This document shows positions 1-11,809 of a DNA stretch of 64,000 nt, one piece after another. The position numbers and the translations under genes are program-made. Origin of the DNA: Pratylenchus scribneri (taxonomy: Eukaryota > Nematoda > Chromadorea > Rhabditida > Pratylenchidae); assembly GCA_030063045.1 (NCBI GenBank), contig JAQSEB010000017.1, positions 744,001-808,000 of the forward strand. Reading direction: 5' to 3'. The stretch's first letter is position 1. Each line of letters starts with the position of its first letter. The notes under the pieces are model-generated. The model saw only the letters and a program-made list of their open reading frames with translations, ran no database searches and was not told where the DNA came from.

Positions 1-588
1 ATTTATGAGGAATTTTCAAAAATTGAAATAAAATTGCCATCAATATTATTTTCTTATAATTGGCAATAAAAAATTGGAATCAAGCAATATAATCAATTCA
101 TGTGAAATGAAATGAAATGAATAAAAAAGATTGGTAATCATCCAAGGAATAAATGATAATTATGATGACTAATTGTGAGTGTACTTACAGTGAATAAAAG
201 TAATAAAGATTCAATATTTCCAAATAAATAATTCGTTACAAATTATGTCCGATGTTTGCTTATTGATAAAATTTTGTATTATTTTGATCTCGATGAGCAA
301 GCGCCGAATCCGGTTCTCTCTTTATTTAGTGAATTATATAAGCAATTATTTCAGCTGATTGATGATTATTAAAATTAAAATTGTAAAAGTTTATTAATTA
401 AAAATTGAGAATATTCCTATTTAATTTTGTACGAAAAATTAAAAGAATGAATATTAAAAGAGTAAGAGCACAAATTCAAATTGTTCACATTGTCTCCTTA
501 CCTTAAATTCATCCACAGTATTTCACTTCATCATATTTTCATGAAAATTTCGTTCAAATTTGGGTAAATAAATTCAAAAATAATCAAG
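1..588. other. AT-rich sequence, no supported gene
   Basis: I see no convincing coding exon here apart from the possible terminal exon that follows. It is AT-rich and broken by stops in all frames. Exons of a gene that starts left of the window could be hidden in it. Confidence 0.4.
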
Positions 589-727
589 GAAATTGATCAA
601 AATTTTTTTCAACAAAACGGAGTCACCAAAACACAATTTTCACATTCATTGTTCCAATTCCAAAAGTGAAATGTGCAGTGGAAGTGAGAGTAATAATGCA
701 GCGGTTGAAACAAATTACAGTTTATAA
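589..727 (+). CDS. Possible 3'-terminal exon of a gene entering from the left
   Basis: An open frame ends in TAA at 725-727 and reads with protein-like composition, ending ...AAVETNYSL. The codon use is less A/T-biased than the flanks. It is preceded by an AG that could be a splice acceptor at 587-588, with no ATG at a sensible place. This suits the last exon of a gene whose earlier exons lie upstream. The family is not recognised and the peptide is short, so this is a weak call. Confidence 0.25.
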
Positions 728-1513
728 TAATAAATAAAAATTTAGCCATTTTTTTAAATCGTTTTTAGATAATATTGTAAATATATTTTTTTTAAATATA
801 AAAACAATAACAATAAAAAAATTAACAGAATACATTTTTATAAATTTTATTATTATCAAACATATTTATAGAATTATTTGAACAAAAAATTGGCTTAAAA
901 ATGAATTATTTGAACATAATTTTGGCCCAGAGATCAATCATGCATACTCTAACCGACCAAATCTTTTTTTTGTTTGTTTGTTAAGCTGCTTAAAATTTTG
1001 ACCAACAATAAATCGATTTTTCTTTTCAGCCGTTGCGAATATTATGTATTCTTTTTCCCAATTTTTCGCAATCCCCCTTTTAATTGCATCTGTTTAAATA
1101 AATTTTATTAAAACAGACTACATCATATTCAATATTCATTCACACAGTCAGCTGACAAAAATCTCTTTCCTCATCGCCACAAAATTTTTCCCCTCATTAA
1201 TTTTGTTTTGCTAATAAAAAAACATTAGATAGTCTATCAATAACCCAAATAATTTTTTTTACTTAAGTTTTAACCGCGCATTTCTCCTTAAATTCCGTCG
1301 AGCTTTAGCTAGAAATGCCATCAGAGCTAATAATTTAGTTATCCTAACTTAATTAATTCTTCATTTTCCTTGGGAGCTTCGACCTTCTTTCATTTCCTTA
1401 CAAATTCGGTAAATTAAATAAAAAATTATTAATCTAGTTTGAATTTGAATGTGTACATAAATTCTGCCTCTGTGTTATGACCACTTAAATACAATTTTAC
1501 TTGAATATGTTGC
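728..1513. other. AT-rich intergenic sequence
   Basis: No exon, RNA gene or clear repeat recognised. It leads up to the fold-back element at 1514. Confidence 0.4.
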
Positions 1514-2010
1514 GGCCGAATTGGGGAAATTGGCAATTCCCGGGAATGGCCGGGCGAAAAACTGGCCATTCCTGGGAATGGTCAGTTTTTCAGGTTGGCC
1601 CGTTTGGGGAATCTCGGTTTCTAGGCATCATACAGATTCGAGAGTAGGCCCATTCGATTCGGCATGGTCGATTTACTTTATGAAATTACAATTTCAGACA
1701 TCCTTGACCTCTAGCCCTAGCCCTAACCCTAGAACCCATGCCGACCCTACCCTAACCCTAGCCCTAAACGGTCTGAAATTGAAATTTTATAAGGTAAATC
1801 GACCATGACGAATCGAATGAGCCCACTCTCGAGCAGAGATTGGTAAACCTCCAGTTAGATCTTGAGCTCAATGTCGAACTTGAGCTGGAGCTCAGATCCA
1901 GGTCAAGTCAAGTTGAAAAAATCCCGGGTCTACCAATCTCTGCTCTCGAGTCTGTACGATGCCTGGAAGCTGAGATTCCCCAAACGGGCCAATTCCCCAA
2001 ATTGGCGGTG
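1514..2010. repeat. Nested fold-back element
   Basis: The outer ends are inverted copies: about 1517-1535 (around GAATTGGGGAAATTGGC) matches the reverse complement of about 1990-2007. A second pair lies inside: 1656-1696 and 1770-1806 share a GTCGATTTAC..TTTCAGAC arm in opposite orientation. A third pair joins 1825-1845 with 1933-1955. The centre is a C-rich stretch of CCCTAACCCTAG-type repeats. Open frames inside it are by-products of the repeat. It is probably a non-autonomous DNA transposon. Confidence 0.6.
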
Positions 2011-2080
2011 ACAGATATATTTATTTATCGATTGATCAAATTGTTCAGATTTAATTCAATTTATTTCTTTTTTATCAAAA

Positions 2081-5000
2081 ATGGAAGAAAATATTCAACG
2101 AAAAAATGATACAGAAGATGAAGAAATGGATGTGGAAGAGGAGCCAAAAATGGCAGAGATTTTGACACAAAATAAATCGAAAAAAATTTGCAAAATTTGC
2201 GGCAAATTTGGCAACTCCAAATATTATAATGTACAAAGTTGCGGAGGTGAAAAACTATTTTATATTAATTCATTAAAGAGAGAATATTTTAGGTTGTAAA
2301 CAATTTTTTCGTCGAATTATTGTCAAACGAATCGAATTCTTCTGCACATTGGATGGAAATTGTGATCTTACAAAAAGTTAATTAAAAATAAATTCGAATT
2401 AGCAATCCTTATGAATTGGGGTACCAAAAAATTATTTTCATAAATTCTTCCACTGTTTTTTTCGTGCAATCTGAAATCAGCTGCTGAGGACTAAAATCTG
2501 GCAAGAATTTTTAATTAAGACTTTTTCTGGAAAAAAGGCGGAATTAAAACATTTTCCGGAAATCCGACGTTTACACAGACTTTAAAATAAGATAAAATAG
2601 ATGCTAATTTCGCACTCAAAACAAAATCCCGAAATCCCCAGAAAACAATAATAGTAAAATAAATTTTTTGGTACCTCAATTCGTATGGATTGCATATTCG
2701 AAATAATTTGTGGAAATGAATGAAAATTTACAGACAAATGCCGAGGCTGTCGATTGGATCAATGCCTTCGAATGGGAATGGAGCCGAATTTTGTTCAGGC
2801 CGAAAGGAATGAATATTTTCAAAGATTTGTGAAAAGAATTGAAAAGAGGAGGGATGAATTAATGTCGAAAATGAAAACAGAATATCAAATAATAATGGAT
2901 GGAAATGAAAATGAAAATAAGGTAGTAAATTAATGAATTTTAATTTAATAATTATTAATTTTTATTTTCAAAGGATTACTGTAATGAAATGGAACAAAAT
3001 ATGGAAATTAAAATTATAAATCAAAAACAATTTTTGAGCAATTCAGATTGGGTAAAATTCATACAAAATTGAGATAATATTAATTTACCGAAATTCCTTC
3101 GTGTCAAAAAATATTATATTTTTATGGCCATATAACTTGGCCATAATTAGGTATTAGGCCTCAAAGATAGGTTCAGGGCAGGATGGAATTAGGGGCTAGG
3201 GATTCTTAAAGAAGTCTGATTTGGCCAAGTTATAATGGCCTCAAAAATATAAATTTTTCGACATGAATGAATTTCGGCAAATTAATAGACTCCCATATAA
3301 AATTTTATAAAAAAAAAATTAATAAAAAAAATTCAGGAAATTTTTCAATATTTTTGTCGACTTCTTTACGTCCAAAATGGATTATGGAATGGATTAAATA
3401 ATTTGCCCACCAGATATTTGGACAGATTTCAATGGATTGAAGAAGTTTTTGATGGGCCAGACAATATTCTTTCATTAGGAACTTATTTAGATGTAAAAAG
3501 AGAATTATAAAATTGTAAAAAAATTCTCCAATTAAATTTAGCCGAATTTATCTATTCCGGAAGCAATGAAAACATTAAATTGGCAAGAGAGCATTGGAAA
3601 GGAAAAATCCTCCCCGAACCACAATCCCCGAATTCGCAAAGGGCAAGGTGCTTTTGTGCTGATGGTTGTTGGCATTTTGAAGGCGATGCCCCCATTCTCA
3701 AAATTGCCATTTGCAGATAAGGTGGGATCGCATATATAAAAAGGGGGAGGAAATTCTACAAAGAATTTACCTATTGTCAATATTTTTTTCAAGCTAATTA
3801 TTGACTGATCCAAATTTAAGCAAGAAGGCATTGCCAAAAACGAAAATTTCCAATTTTGGCATATTTTACTGCTTTTGGTATCAACTTTTATAAAATTTCC
3901 ACTATTTTACCAACTTTGTTAAATTTCAAAGTTAATTGAGCAAAATTCGGGTTCCACCTAACCTAACTAATAAGGGGAAATCTAGTAAAATAATTGTAAT
4001 TTTTTCCAAATAATTTTTAAGTTGATTATAACTCGTCAAACCAATCAACAAATTGGCTGGTTCCTCAACACTTTTTATTCTGCAAAGAAAGGCGCCCAAG
4101 CAATTGTCGGGCCCGGCGGTGTTTCAATGATTGCAATGATCAATGCAAAATATAATTCGGATGAAAAGTGAATTATATATAAAAGAAAATAATTATTTCC
4201 ACTTTTTATAGGATTATAAAATTGGCTAAAAAACATTTCATTTCTCCATTGGAAGAATTTTATCGAATTCCAATGTTGATGGATGAGGAATTCATTTTAT
4301 TGTTGGCAATTCTTTGTTCAAATCCAGGTGGTTAAATTTAAAAAAAATATATTTAATTTGATGAAAAAATCACAAAAAAAATGTCTAAAAGATTCTAATG
4401 GTGCAGAATTTATCTTAGACCATCTACCGTATATATCTAATTGATAAATCTCGACGAGAAGTGTTAATGATTTTTACTTGCAATTTTAACTTAGTTTTGA
4501 ACGAAAATTCAAATATGGTTCAATCGGTTTAATACCCTTAATTTTTGAACTGTTCAATGGTTTATATACTAGAGACTAGACCACCAAACCGTATACCTAA
4601 TTGATAGATCTCAAAGAGATACACATTTTGTTTATGATTTTGGCTTATAGATTTAATCAATTTTAAATTAGTTTTGAACCAAAAATGAAAAGTCGGTTCA
4701 AAACAAACGGTTTAATGTCCAGAATTTCTAACCAAACCATGATAAATTATATATCATTAGACGCTTCTTGATGAGATTTATCAATTAAGTATAAGGTTTA
4801 GGCGTCTAAATAAATTTCTGAAATCTAAACGGTTATAATCTTTTGACCCTTTAAATACTATCCTTTTAAATAAAACCCTAACAAATAATTTTAAAAATAA
4901 AATTCACAGCAATCACTGGCCTCTCTGAATATGCGCGTCAAGTTCTTGAGCGAGGACAATCGGGTTATTCCCGAATTTTGATGCAATATTGTCAAATGAA

Positions 5001-5175
5001 TTTGGGAGGGCAACAAGGGGCAAGAAGATATGCGGAATGCATTCGACTAATCAATATTGCATTCAGTGCTTCACGCAATTTTGATTTATTGAATACTTAC
5101 ATTGAGGTGTCCCATTCGGGTCTGGCATTTTATTCGGGAATTTTCCCGGAATGCCTAAAATCAATTTTCACATAA
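2081..5175 (+). CDS. Nuclear hormone receptor (nematode supplementary type), 9 exons
   Basis: Predicted exons are 2081-2246, 2293-2376, 2734-2921, 2974-3051, 3337-3492, 3542-3721, 4022-4167, 4212-4327 and 4910-5175. All have GT..AG borders and matching phases, giving 459 residues. After an acidic N-terminus (residues 1-35), a two-finger DNA-binding domain spans about residues 37-105. Finger one starts CKICG and continues SCGGCKQFFRR across intron 1. Finger two has CTLDGNC and CRGCRLDQC. Exons 5-9 encode a helical ligand-binding domain with no stops. The P-box region (CGGCK) resembles the large nematode-specific receptor group rather than conserved receptors. It should act as a nuclear transcription factor; ligand and targets are unknown. 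The ATG at 2081 begins an open frame directly before the zinc finger. Introns 4 and 8 carry fold-back repeats. Confidence 0.88.
3083..3286. repeat. Fold-back repeat in nuclear receptor intron 4
   Basis: The left arm (about 3083-3145) runs from TTTACCGAAATTCC to ATGGCCATATAACTTGGCC. Its imperfect reverse complement occupies about 3225-3286. The loop is about 80 bp. It looks like a short MITE. Confidence 0.65.
4378..4832. repeat. Fold-back family 1, copy A (diverged), in nuclear receptor intron 8
   Basis: It contains the family hallmarks: TAGATCTC..GAGA near both ends in opposite orientation, GGTTTAAT.CCC in the middle and ACCAAACCATGA.AAATTATAT. It is more diverged than the other copies and probably includes a partial internal duplication. 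Confidence 0.55.
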
Positions 5176-5202
5176 TTTACTTATGTTAGGGTACAAGCCA
5201 AC

Positions 5203-5531
5203 ATGTCGCCGTTTAATACTAATCAAGACTGAACAAAATTTCATTATTTTTGTATCAATTAAAAAACATATCTATTGGCTATCAAATTAAATAAATTTTA
5301 TTTTAATTGGTTCAGAATTGATAAAGTTATGCCCAAAAAAACCATTTAAAAATTTATTTTACAGTGGATTAATGAAATTTTCTATACTTTTTTTGGCAAT
5401 AAATTCCATCAATTTGGAAAAAAAAATATATCATAAATAGCCAATAGTCTGCTATTTAATCTGATACTAAAATCATTAAAAGTGGTCTAATCCAGTCCTT
5501 GATTGTTATTATTAATAGCGCCAAGTTGAGC
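5203..5531. repeat. Fold-back family 2, copy 1
   Basis: The left end GTCGCCGTTTAATACTAATCA and the right end TGATTGTTATTATTAATAGCGCCAAGTTG are inverted relatives. Inside are the sub-motifs ATTGGCTATCAAATTAA and TTGATAAAGTTATGCCCA, shared in either orientation with copies near 48.5 and 58.8 kb. It lies just downstream of the nuclear receptor gene. Confidence 0.6.
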
Positions 5532-5696
5532 CTTCCCTTTTATTTAATTTAAATAAACTATGTATAAATTCATTTGTAATTAATTTATGCAAAATTGTTC
5601 ATTTATTCTTTTTATCGAGATCATTTCAATTAAATGTTATGCTGATAAATGGATGATGCCAATCCAAATTTCGCATCATTAATTCTTTTCTTTCTT

Positions 5697-8600
5697 TCAA
5701 TTCAAATTTGAGACGGGCGGGAAAATGGCCGATCGAGAGCCAAAAGAATATTCAATTGATGAAATACGGGACATGCACGAACATTGGCCTTGGAGTTGAT
5801 ATTGAACGGTGTGGGGCCGATGGCCATTTTGGAATTCATCCTCCTCCAAAAATTCACTTGATAATGACATTTTAGGATTTTGTGTTGTGGTAGTGGTGGT
5901 AATGGCGATTGGGGGCAATGGACTCCAAGAATAAATGCCATAGGCTGAAATAGGGATAATTATTATTATGATATGAGTTAATTATTGATTACCTGTGCAA
6001 TATTGCATGCAATCCTGGGTGTTTGGCAAATTGACGACGGCCGATGCCGTTCCACCTTGGATTTTGATGTTTCGAAGGAGTGCTCCTTGGCCTATAAACT
6101 TATTATTAAAGTAGATCATGGTCGTTAGTTTCGGCTTAAGAAAATCATTGCAATTAAAAATCGAAATGGGAATTTTATGGAAAAAAACCGAAAATATAAG
6201 AAACCGAAACCCGACATTTCTTTCAAAACTAGACCAGATTTTAAGACGACACCTTTGTAAAATTGACCATGATTCTACTCTTTCTTATTATCATTATTAA
6301 TGTACCCTGAGGATGCTAGCTCAATGATATTTCAAATTTATTTTCTTTTTGTTGAGAATTTTCAGAAAAATTAACTGCTGATCAAAATATAATTGCTCAG
6401 AAAGTTGTGGCCAAAAAACAGCCCAATTTTGGTATAATTTTGCTATATTTTTGACCGAAATTTTTCTCTAGTTTTATTCCAATAATTTTTTTAATTAATT
6501 CTTCACAAATGAGTTATAAAATAAAGCCAAATTCATTAAACAAACTTAATAATCACTTACTAAAAAATTCATTACAATTCTTGTACACAAATTTCCCCTA
6601 CCTTGATGAGTGTTTGCTTTAAGCCCCGAAGTCATTGAGGAATGTTTTGATGAGTCGGAAATTGCCGATTTCATAAAGCAACGAGTCTTTTCCTTATCGT
6701 AAGTGTATCTGTGGAATTAAAATTAATTTGTTCAATAATATTTTTCGAGAAAAAATTTTTTAATCAAAAAAATATTTTTTTTATCGAAAGTAGTTTTTGA
6801 CTTCTAAAAATCAGAAATGGTTTTAAACCTTAAAAACCTTATACCAATTTATAGATCTCATCGAGACACATCGAATAGTATATAGAATATCAAGTTCTAC
6901 AAAAAATAAAAGTGTTTAAAACCAATACAGTGTAAACGGTTTAATTCGAGAAGTTTTAGATTTAAACTATAAAAAAGTATATTATATCAAAAGACGCATC
7001 TCGATGAGATCTACAAATTGGTACAATGTTTTTAGGGTCTAAAACTGTTTTATGATTTTTAGAAGTCAAAATCTATTTTTTATATAATATATAATTGCTT
7101 TCGACATTTGAACAAAAAAATTCATATCTGGATTTCGAGGGATTTTTAGGTTTTGGGACTTGCACATTCTAGGGGCAACTTTTCAGCGCGCATTCAGAAA
7201 AACTAGTTTTTTTGATAGGGGTTTGGGTTTGGGCCGAAACCGGTTTAAAAACCGGTTTGTCCAGGTAAAATTTTTTTCCTTGGACCTAAATCAAAAATCG
7301 GGCTCGACAGATACCTAAGTTGGAGTCTTAGCTACAAAATGATATATAAGTTCGGGGGTCTACGGTGGCCAGGCTTGGCCAGAAAAATGCTTCAAACGTT
7401 TCTACTATAGGTGCGCGAGTCAGAAATTCCTTAATAACTTTTTTGCGAGATGAGATAGAGGTGCGCGATAAAATGCAAAGATGTAGAGCTCGACGAGACG
7501 GTTAGAATGGTCTATTGCGCGAGTTTCGAAACCAAACCAGTTTCGAGATATAAGCTTAAACCGGTTTCAAAAATCGGTTTGTATAGGTAAAACTTTTTTC
7601 CTTTTGAATTTAACTATACCCAATGTGTTACAAATATTGTAGAGAATGAAAAGGCGGAAAAAATGGGCTTTCGTGTGCGAGGGATTAAGCCGGATTAAGG
7701 GGGATTAAGCCGGATTAAGAGGGATTAGGAGTCAAAATGATGAGATTAAGGGAAAAATGGGTCGGAGATATAGGGGAAGGGTACCGAAGGAAGGTGGGCT
7801 GGGCCGAAGGCCCAGGGGTGCGCGGGATAAAGCCGGATAAAGGGGGATTAAGCCGGATTAAGTGGGATTAAGAATCAAAATGATGGGATTACGGGGAAAA
7901 ATGGGTCGGAGATATAGGGGAAGGGTGCCGAAGTCAGGTGGGCTGGGCCGAAGGCCTAGGGGTGCGCGGGATAAAGCCGGATAAAGGGGGATTAAGCCGG
8001 ATTAAGTGGGATTAAGAGTCAAAATGATGGGATTACGGGGAAAAATGGGTCGGAGATATAGGGGAAGGGTGCCGAAGTCAGGTGGGCTAGGCCGAAGGCC
8101 TAGGGGTGCGCGGGATAAAGCCGGATAAAGGGGGATTAAGCCGGATTAAGAGGGATTAAGATTCAAAATAATGGGATTACGGGGGAAAATGGGTCGGAGA
8201 TATAGGGGAAGGGTGCCGAAGTCGGGTGGGCTGGGCCGAAGGACCAGGGGTGCGCGGGATAAAGCCGGATAAAGGGGGATTAAGCCGGATTAAGTGGTAT
8301 TAAGAGTCAAAATAATGGGATTACGGGGGAAAATGGGTCGGAGATATAGGGGAAGGGTGCCGAAGTCAGGTGGGCTGGGCCGAAGGCCTAGGGGTGCGCG
8401 GGATAAAGCCGGATAAAAGGGGATTAAGCAGGATTAAGAGGGATAAAGATCCAAGTTGGAGGCATTAAGGTGGAAAATGGGTGAAAGGTAAAGAGGAAGC
8501 GTGCCGAAGGCACTTGGGTCGGGACGGAGGCCAGGGTTTGCACGTGATTAAGCCGGATAAATGGGGAATAAGCGGGATTAAGAGGGATATTAAAGTAGGA

Positions 8601-9885
8601 AATGGGTCGGGGAAGAAGAGAAAGCGTACCGGAGGTACATTGGTCAGGCCGGAGGCCAGTACGTACGCGGGATTATGCCGGATAAAGAGGGATAAAATTT
8701 TAAAATTATGAAATTAAAGGGAGAATGAAGCGGAGTTGAAGTGAAAGCGTGCCGAGAGCACGTAGGCAGGACACAAATAAATATTTTGGGGCGAGCGAAG
8801 CGAGCTGCATATGTTAGGAAGCGATCGGAGCGAGCCAAACGAGTTTAAGAGGCCCTCCGGCGAGCGAAGGGTGCCGTAAATGTCCGGAGGCGAGCGGAGC
8901 GAGCTGAAACGATTGAATAGGCCCTACGGCGAGTGAAGCGAGCCATAAATGTCCGACGACGGGGCGAGTTGAAAGGATTGAATAGGACCTCCGGAGAGCG
9001 AAGCGAGCCATACATGACAGGAGGCGAGCGGAGCGAGCTGAACGGATTGAACAGGCCTTCGGGCGAGCGAAGCGAGCCGCATATGTAGTATGTACTGAAG
9101 CGAGCTGAATGGGTTGAACAGGTCGGCGGGCCCTCCGGCGAGCGAAGCGAGCCGTACATATCCGGAAGCGAGCGGAGCGAGCTGAACAGGTTGAACAGGC
9201 CCTCCGGTGAGGGAAGCGAGCCATACGTTTCCGGAGGCGAGCGGAGCGAGCTGTAAGGATTGAATAGACCCTCCGGCGAGCGAAGCGAACCATACATGTC
9301 CGGAGGCGAGCGAAGCGAGCTGAACGGGTTGAACAGGCCCTCCGGCGAGCGAAGCGAGCCCCGATGAAATGACAAAATGATAACCGTAGTCCAAGACGAG
9401 CGAAGCGAACCTTGAGGGAATATCCAAAAGGCCAGCGCACCGAACTCTATTCTCCACAAGATCCAAACATTTTCAAAGGGCGTGCTAGGGGTCCTTAAAG
9501 CGCCCCGCGCTTTCAAAAATAATTTATTACATTTCGCCCTATCTAACCGTTAAAGCAGTCCCGAAGGGACTGGTTAATATAAATAAAATATTTTTTGAAG
9601 TAAAAAATGTTTTTTGAAATAAAATCCGTATTTTTAATTTAATTTAATTACGCAATGCAGCATGGATCCCTGGCGCATGCAATGCAACAATGTTTTATTT
9701 CGGGTGCCGTGAATTCATCATAGGTGCCACCATTTAGGGCAATATTCGGCAAATAAAAACAATTTGATGCTTAAATTTTATTTATAAAATTATTTAATTT
9801 TAAATTAAAACTTACACATTGAATTGGCAAATTCCATTAAAATAAACAAGGAAATGGCCAAAAAGCAAAGAAAAAATGTCCACAT
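5697..9885 (-). CDS. Secreted PAN/Apple-like protein, 5 exons
   Basis: Minus-strand exons are 9816-9885, 9652-9769, 6602-6708, 5993-6091 and 5697-5944. All have GT..AG borders and compatible phases, giving 213 residues. Exon 1 is a signal peptide (MWTFFLCFLAISLFILMEF). Residues about 25-95 form a cysteine-rich segment, KHCCIACARDPCCIA joined across intron 2 to YTYDKEKTRCF. This is the C..C....C..YTYD.....C pattern of PAN/Apple modules. A second, partial cysteine segment (DCMQYC) follows, then a threonine-rich linker and an acidic tail. PAN modules bind proteins or sugars outside the cell; no partner can be inferred. Intron 2 (6709-9651) is very large for this gene and holds a fold-back repeat and a GC-rich satellite. 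I am fairly sure of the gene, less so of the family. Confidence 0.72.
6783..7082. repeat. Fold-back family 1, copy B
   Basis: The left arm starts AGTAGTTTTTGACTTCTAA and the right arm ends TTTTTAGAAGTCAAAATCTA. TAGATCTCATCGAGACAC on the left mirrors GACGCATCTCGATGAGATCTA on the right. The middle carries GTAAACGGTTTAA. It sits in intron 2 of the PAN-like gene. Confidence 0.7.
7083..7672. other. Intronic sequence leading into the satellite
   Basis: It holds repeated CCGGTTT(A/C)AAAA-type motifs (about 7235-7260 and 7560-7585) in opposite contexts. This suggests another degraded inverted repeat. No coding signal is seen. Confidence 0.35.
7673..8770. repeat. Tandem array of 144-bp units, GC-rich
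   Basis: The motif GGTGCGCGGGATAAAGCCGG recurs at 7817, 7961, 8105, 8249 and 8393, exactly 144 bp apart. More diverged units follow near 8536 and 8665. Each unit holds GGGATTAAGCCGGATTAAG, ATGGGTCGGAGATATAGGGG and GGGCCGAAGGCC. The array is about seven units long, lies in intron 2 of the PAN-like gene, and is far richer in G than its surroundings. A related fragment lies near 54.2 kb. Confidence 0.85.
8780..9480. repeat. Tandem array of about 69-bp units built on GCGAGCGGAGCGAGC
   Basis: Around ten imperfect units contain GCGAGCGGAGCGAGCTGAA, then a variable part ending TTGAACAGG, then CCCTCCGGCGAGCGAAGCG. Spacing is about 66-75 bp, close to a multiple of three. This leaves several minus-strand frames open for over 180 codons. 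I read those frames as artefacts of the repeat, not genes. The array directly follows the 144-bp array. Confidence 0.8.
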
Positions 9886-11216
9886 TTTTAAAAATTTTAA
9901 AAGGCTAAAATGTGCAATTTTAAAAATGTTTAAAGGGTAAATGTGTAATTTTTTTGAATTGTTGTCATTTTATTCCCGAATTCCCATTCCTATAATTGGA
10001 TGAGTGGGCGGAGGCGAAAATAAATAGAGTTTTCCAATTTTATTTTGGCAATACAATCAGCGCACACAAAAAGAAAGATGTCATTCTCCCCTATTCAGGG
10101 TAGTTTGTTTGAACTAAATTGAATTTACTCCCTTTCCGCTTTTTTCAGAAAGAGTAAATTTTGAACTTAATTTAAACTCTATTCTATTTACTAATTTAGG
10201 AAATAATTTTTATTTTATGAAATGAAAATTGAAAAAAATATTCCTTGACTTATTGAACCATTTTGATGTCAAAATAAAAAAAAAAACAATAATTAAATAA
10301 TTTAAGTAGAGAAAATGCAAGAAAAAATTTTCATTTTAAGTATTTAAATTTTTAATTTTAACTTGATCCATTCTATTTCTAATTTTGAAATAATTTTTAT
10401 TACAATGAAATGGAAAAATATTTCTTATAGAAAGATCGATTGGATTAGAATAGAAAAACAAATAAATTAAATTGTTGGAGAAATGATTGGAACGAAAAGA
10501 AGAAAAAGTATAATAATAAAGGAAAAAGCGGTTTCTTCCTTTTGATCATAAAATGCCCTTTGATCAAAACTCCCAGCACACAATTTATTTATTTATTAAT
10601 AGCGCACAAATGCAATTTGATGTCGACCCTTTTGCGGGTGGAATTGAAGGAAGAAGAGCAATCCTAACCAAAAGGGACCGTCGTCTCGCTTTGCGGTTTG
10701 CGCCGAAACCGATTCTTCTGCATTTCCTTTCTCCTCTCGCGCATTTGACCATAAATTGGAGCGAAATGGTTTTGGGAAGGAGGAGCCCCAGGGGTTGATT
10801 GCACCGGAAATTGGTGAATTGGTGGAAAGAAAATAAAAAGAAAATTAGAAAATAAATGAATAAAATTGTGCACATTTGACTGAGTTTATTCCATGCAAAT
10901 TTTGATTTAAACTTTGTCTTTAATTTGGATATTAAATACATTGAAACTTGAAATGAAATTTAATGAAATGAAAAATGACCGATTTATTTTTATAATTTTC
11001 GCCCGTTTAATTCGCATTTCCTGATCATCAATTATTGCAGCATTGGAGCATAAATTGACGTGAGAATTTTATTTGCAGCAAATTTGTTGATTGGAATTGG
11101 AACCAACCGAATAAAATTATTAGATAAATTGATAGCGCAATCAATGAACCCTCAAAAAATTGTTAAGCATAAATTTAGGAAAATATTTTTTAAAAACAAA
11201 ATCTTTTTTATCAACA
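9886..11216. other. Intergenic sequence between PAN-like and chemoreceptor genes
   Basis: AT-rich. A short minus-strand stretch at about 10664-10873 reads like protein (a segment with FRRKPQSETTVPFG before a stop). It has no ATG and only a doubtful splice acceptor, so I do not call it a gene. Nothing else is supported. Confidence 0.35.
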
Positions 11217-11513
11217 AAACAGTTTTTGACTTCAAATAAATCAGAAACCCTTAAATCCTAAAATCTTATACAAATTTGTAGAACTCATCGAGATGCATCG
11301 AATGGTATACAAATTGTAAGGTTTTGGTCCAAAATTTAAGAGTTTAAAAAGAAAACCAAAAATATGGTTTAAACGGTTTAACTCGCTAGTTTCAATTTAA
11401 ACTAAGAAATAAATACATTAAAGGCACTTATCGATGAGATCTACAAATTGTTATAAGGTTGTATGGTCTAAAAACGGTTTCTGATTTATTACAAGTCAAA
11501 AACTGATTGTAGA
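11217..11513. repeat. Fold-back family 1, copy C
   Basis: The left arm has AGTTTTTGACTTCAAATAAA and TAGAACTCATCGAGATGCAT. The right arm has TATCGATGAGATCTACAAATTG and ends in ACAAGTCAAAAACTGATT. The centre has GTTTAAACGGTTTAA. About 297 bp. Confidence 0.7.
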
Positions 11514-11809
11514 CCATAAATTAATTAAATCTTATTACAAAACCAAAATTAAATATGAAAATTCAATCTTAACTAAATTTAAAGTTAAAAAAACAAAATA
11601 AATATTGACACAGAACATTTTGGTATCAAAATTATTGACCAAAAAATTATAATTAAAAATCCAAAAATTGGCCTCTTATTCCAAAAAAGAAATAAATTGA
11701 AAGATAACTCAATTGGATTATTTACATATTTGGAAATTGATAATTTAAAATTAAATGTTTAGAATTTTTTTTATGAGATATGACATAATTTAATTCAAAT
11801 TTTTGTTCA
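11514..11809. other. AT-rich gap downstream of the chemoreceptor gene
   Basis: Nothing recognised beyond A/T-rich sequence. It would hold the chemoreceptor 3' untranslated region. Confidence 0.35.

Noticed and set aside
1741..1790. Interstitial telomere
   Set aside because: The repeats are CCCTAA/CCCTAG-like, not the nematode TTAGGC unit, and lie in the loop of a fold-back.
8814..9516. Overlapping long minus-strand open frames (180-223 codons) with repeated SLRSPEGLFNPFSS-type peptide
   Set aside because: They coincide with a tandem array whose unit is close to a multiple of three. Three frames are open at once, and the region lies in an intron of the PAN-like gene.
10664..10882. Minus-strand protein-like stretch ending in a stop
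   Set aside because: No ATG, weak acceptor and no partner exon. Kept only as a remark.
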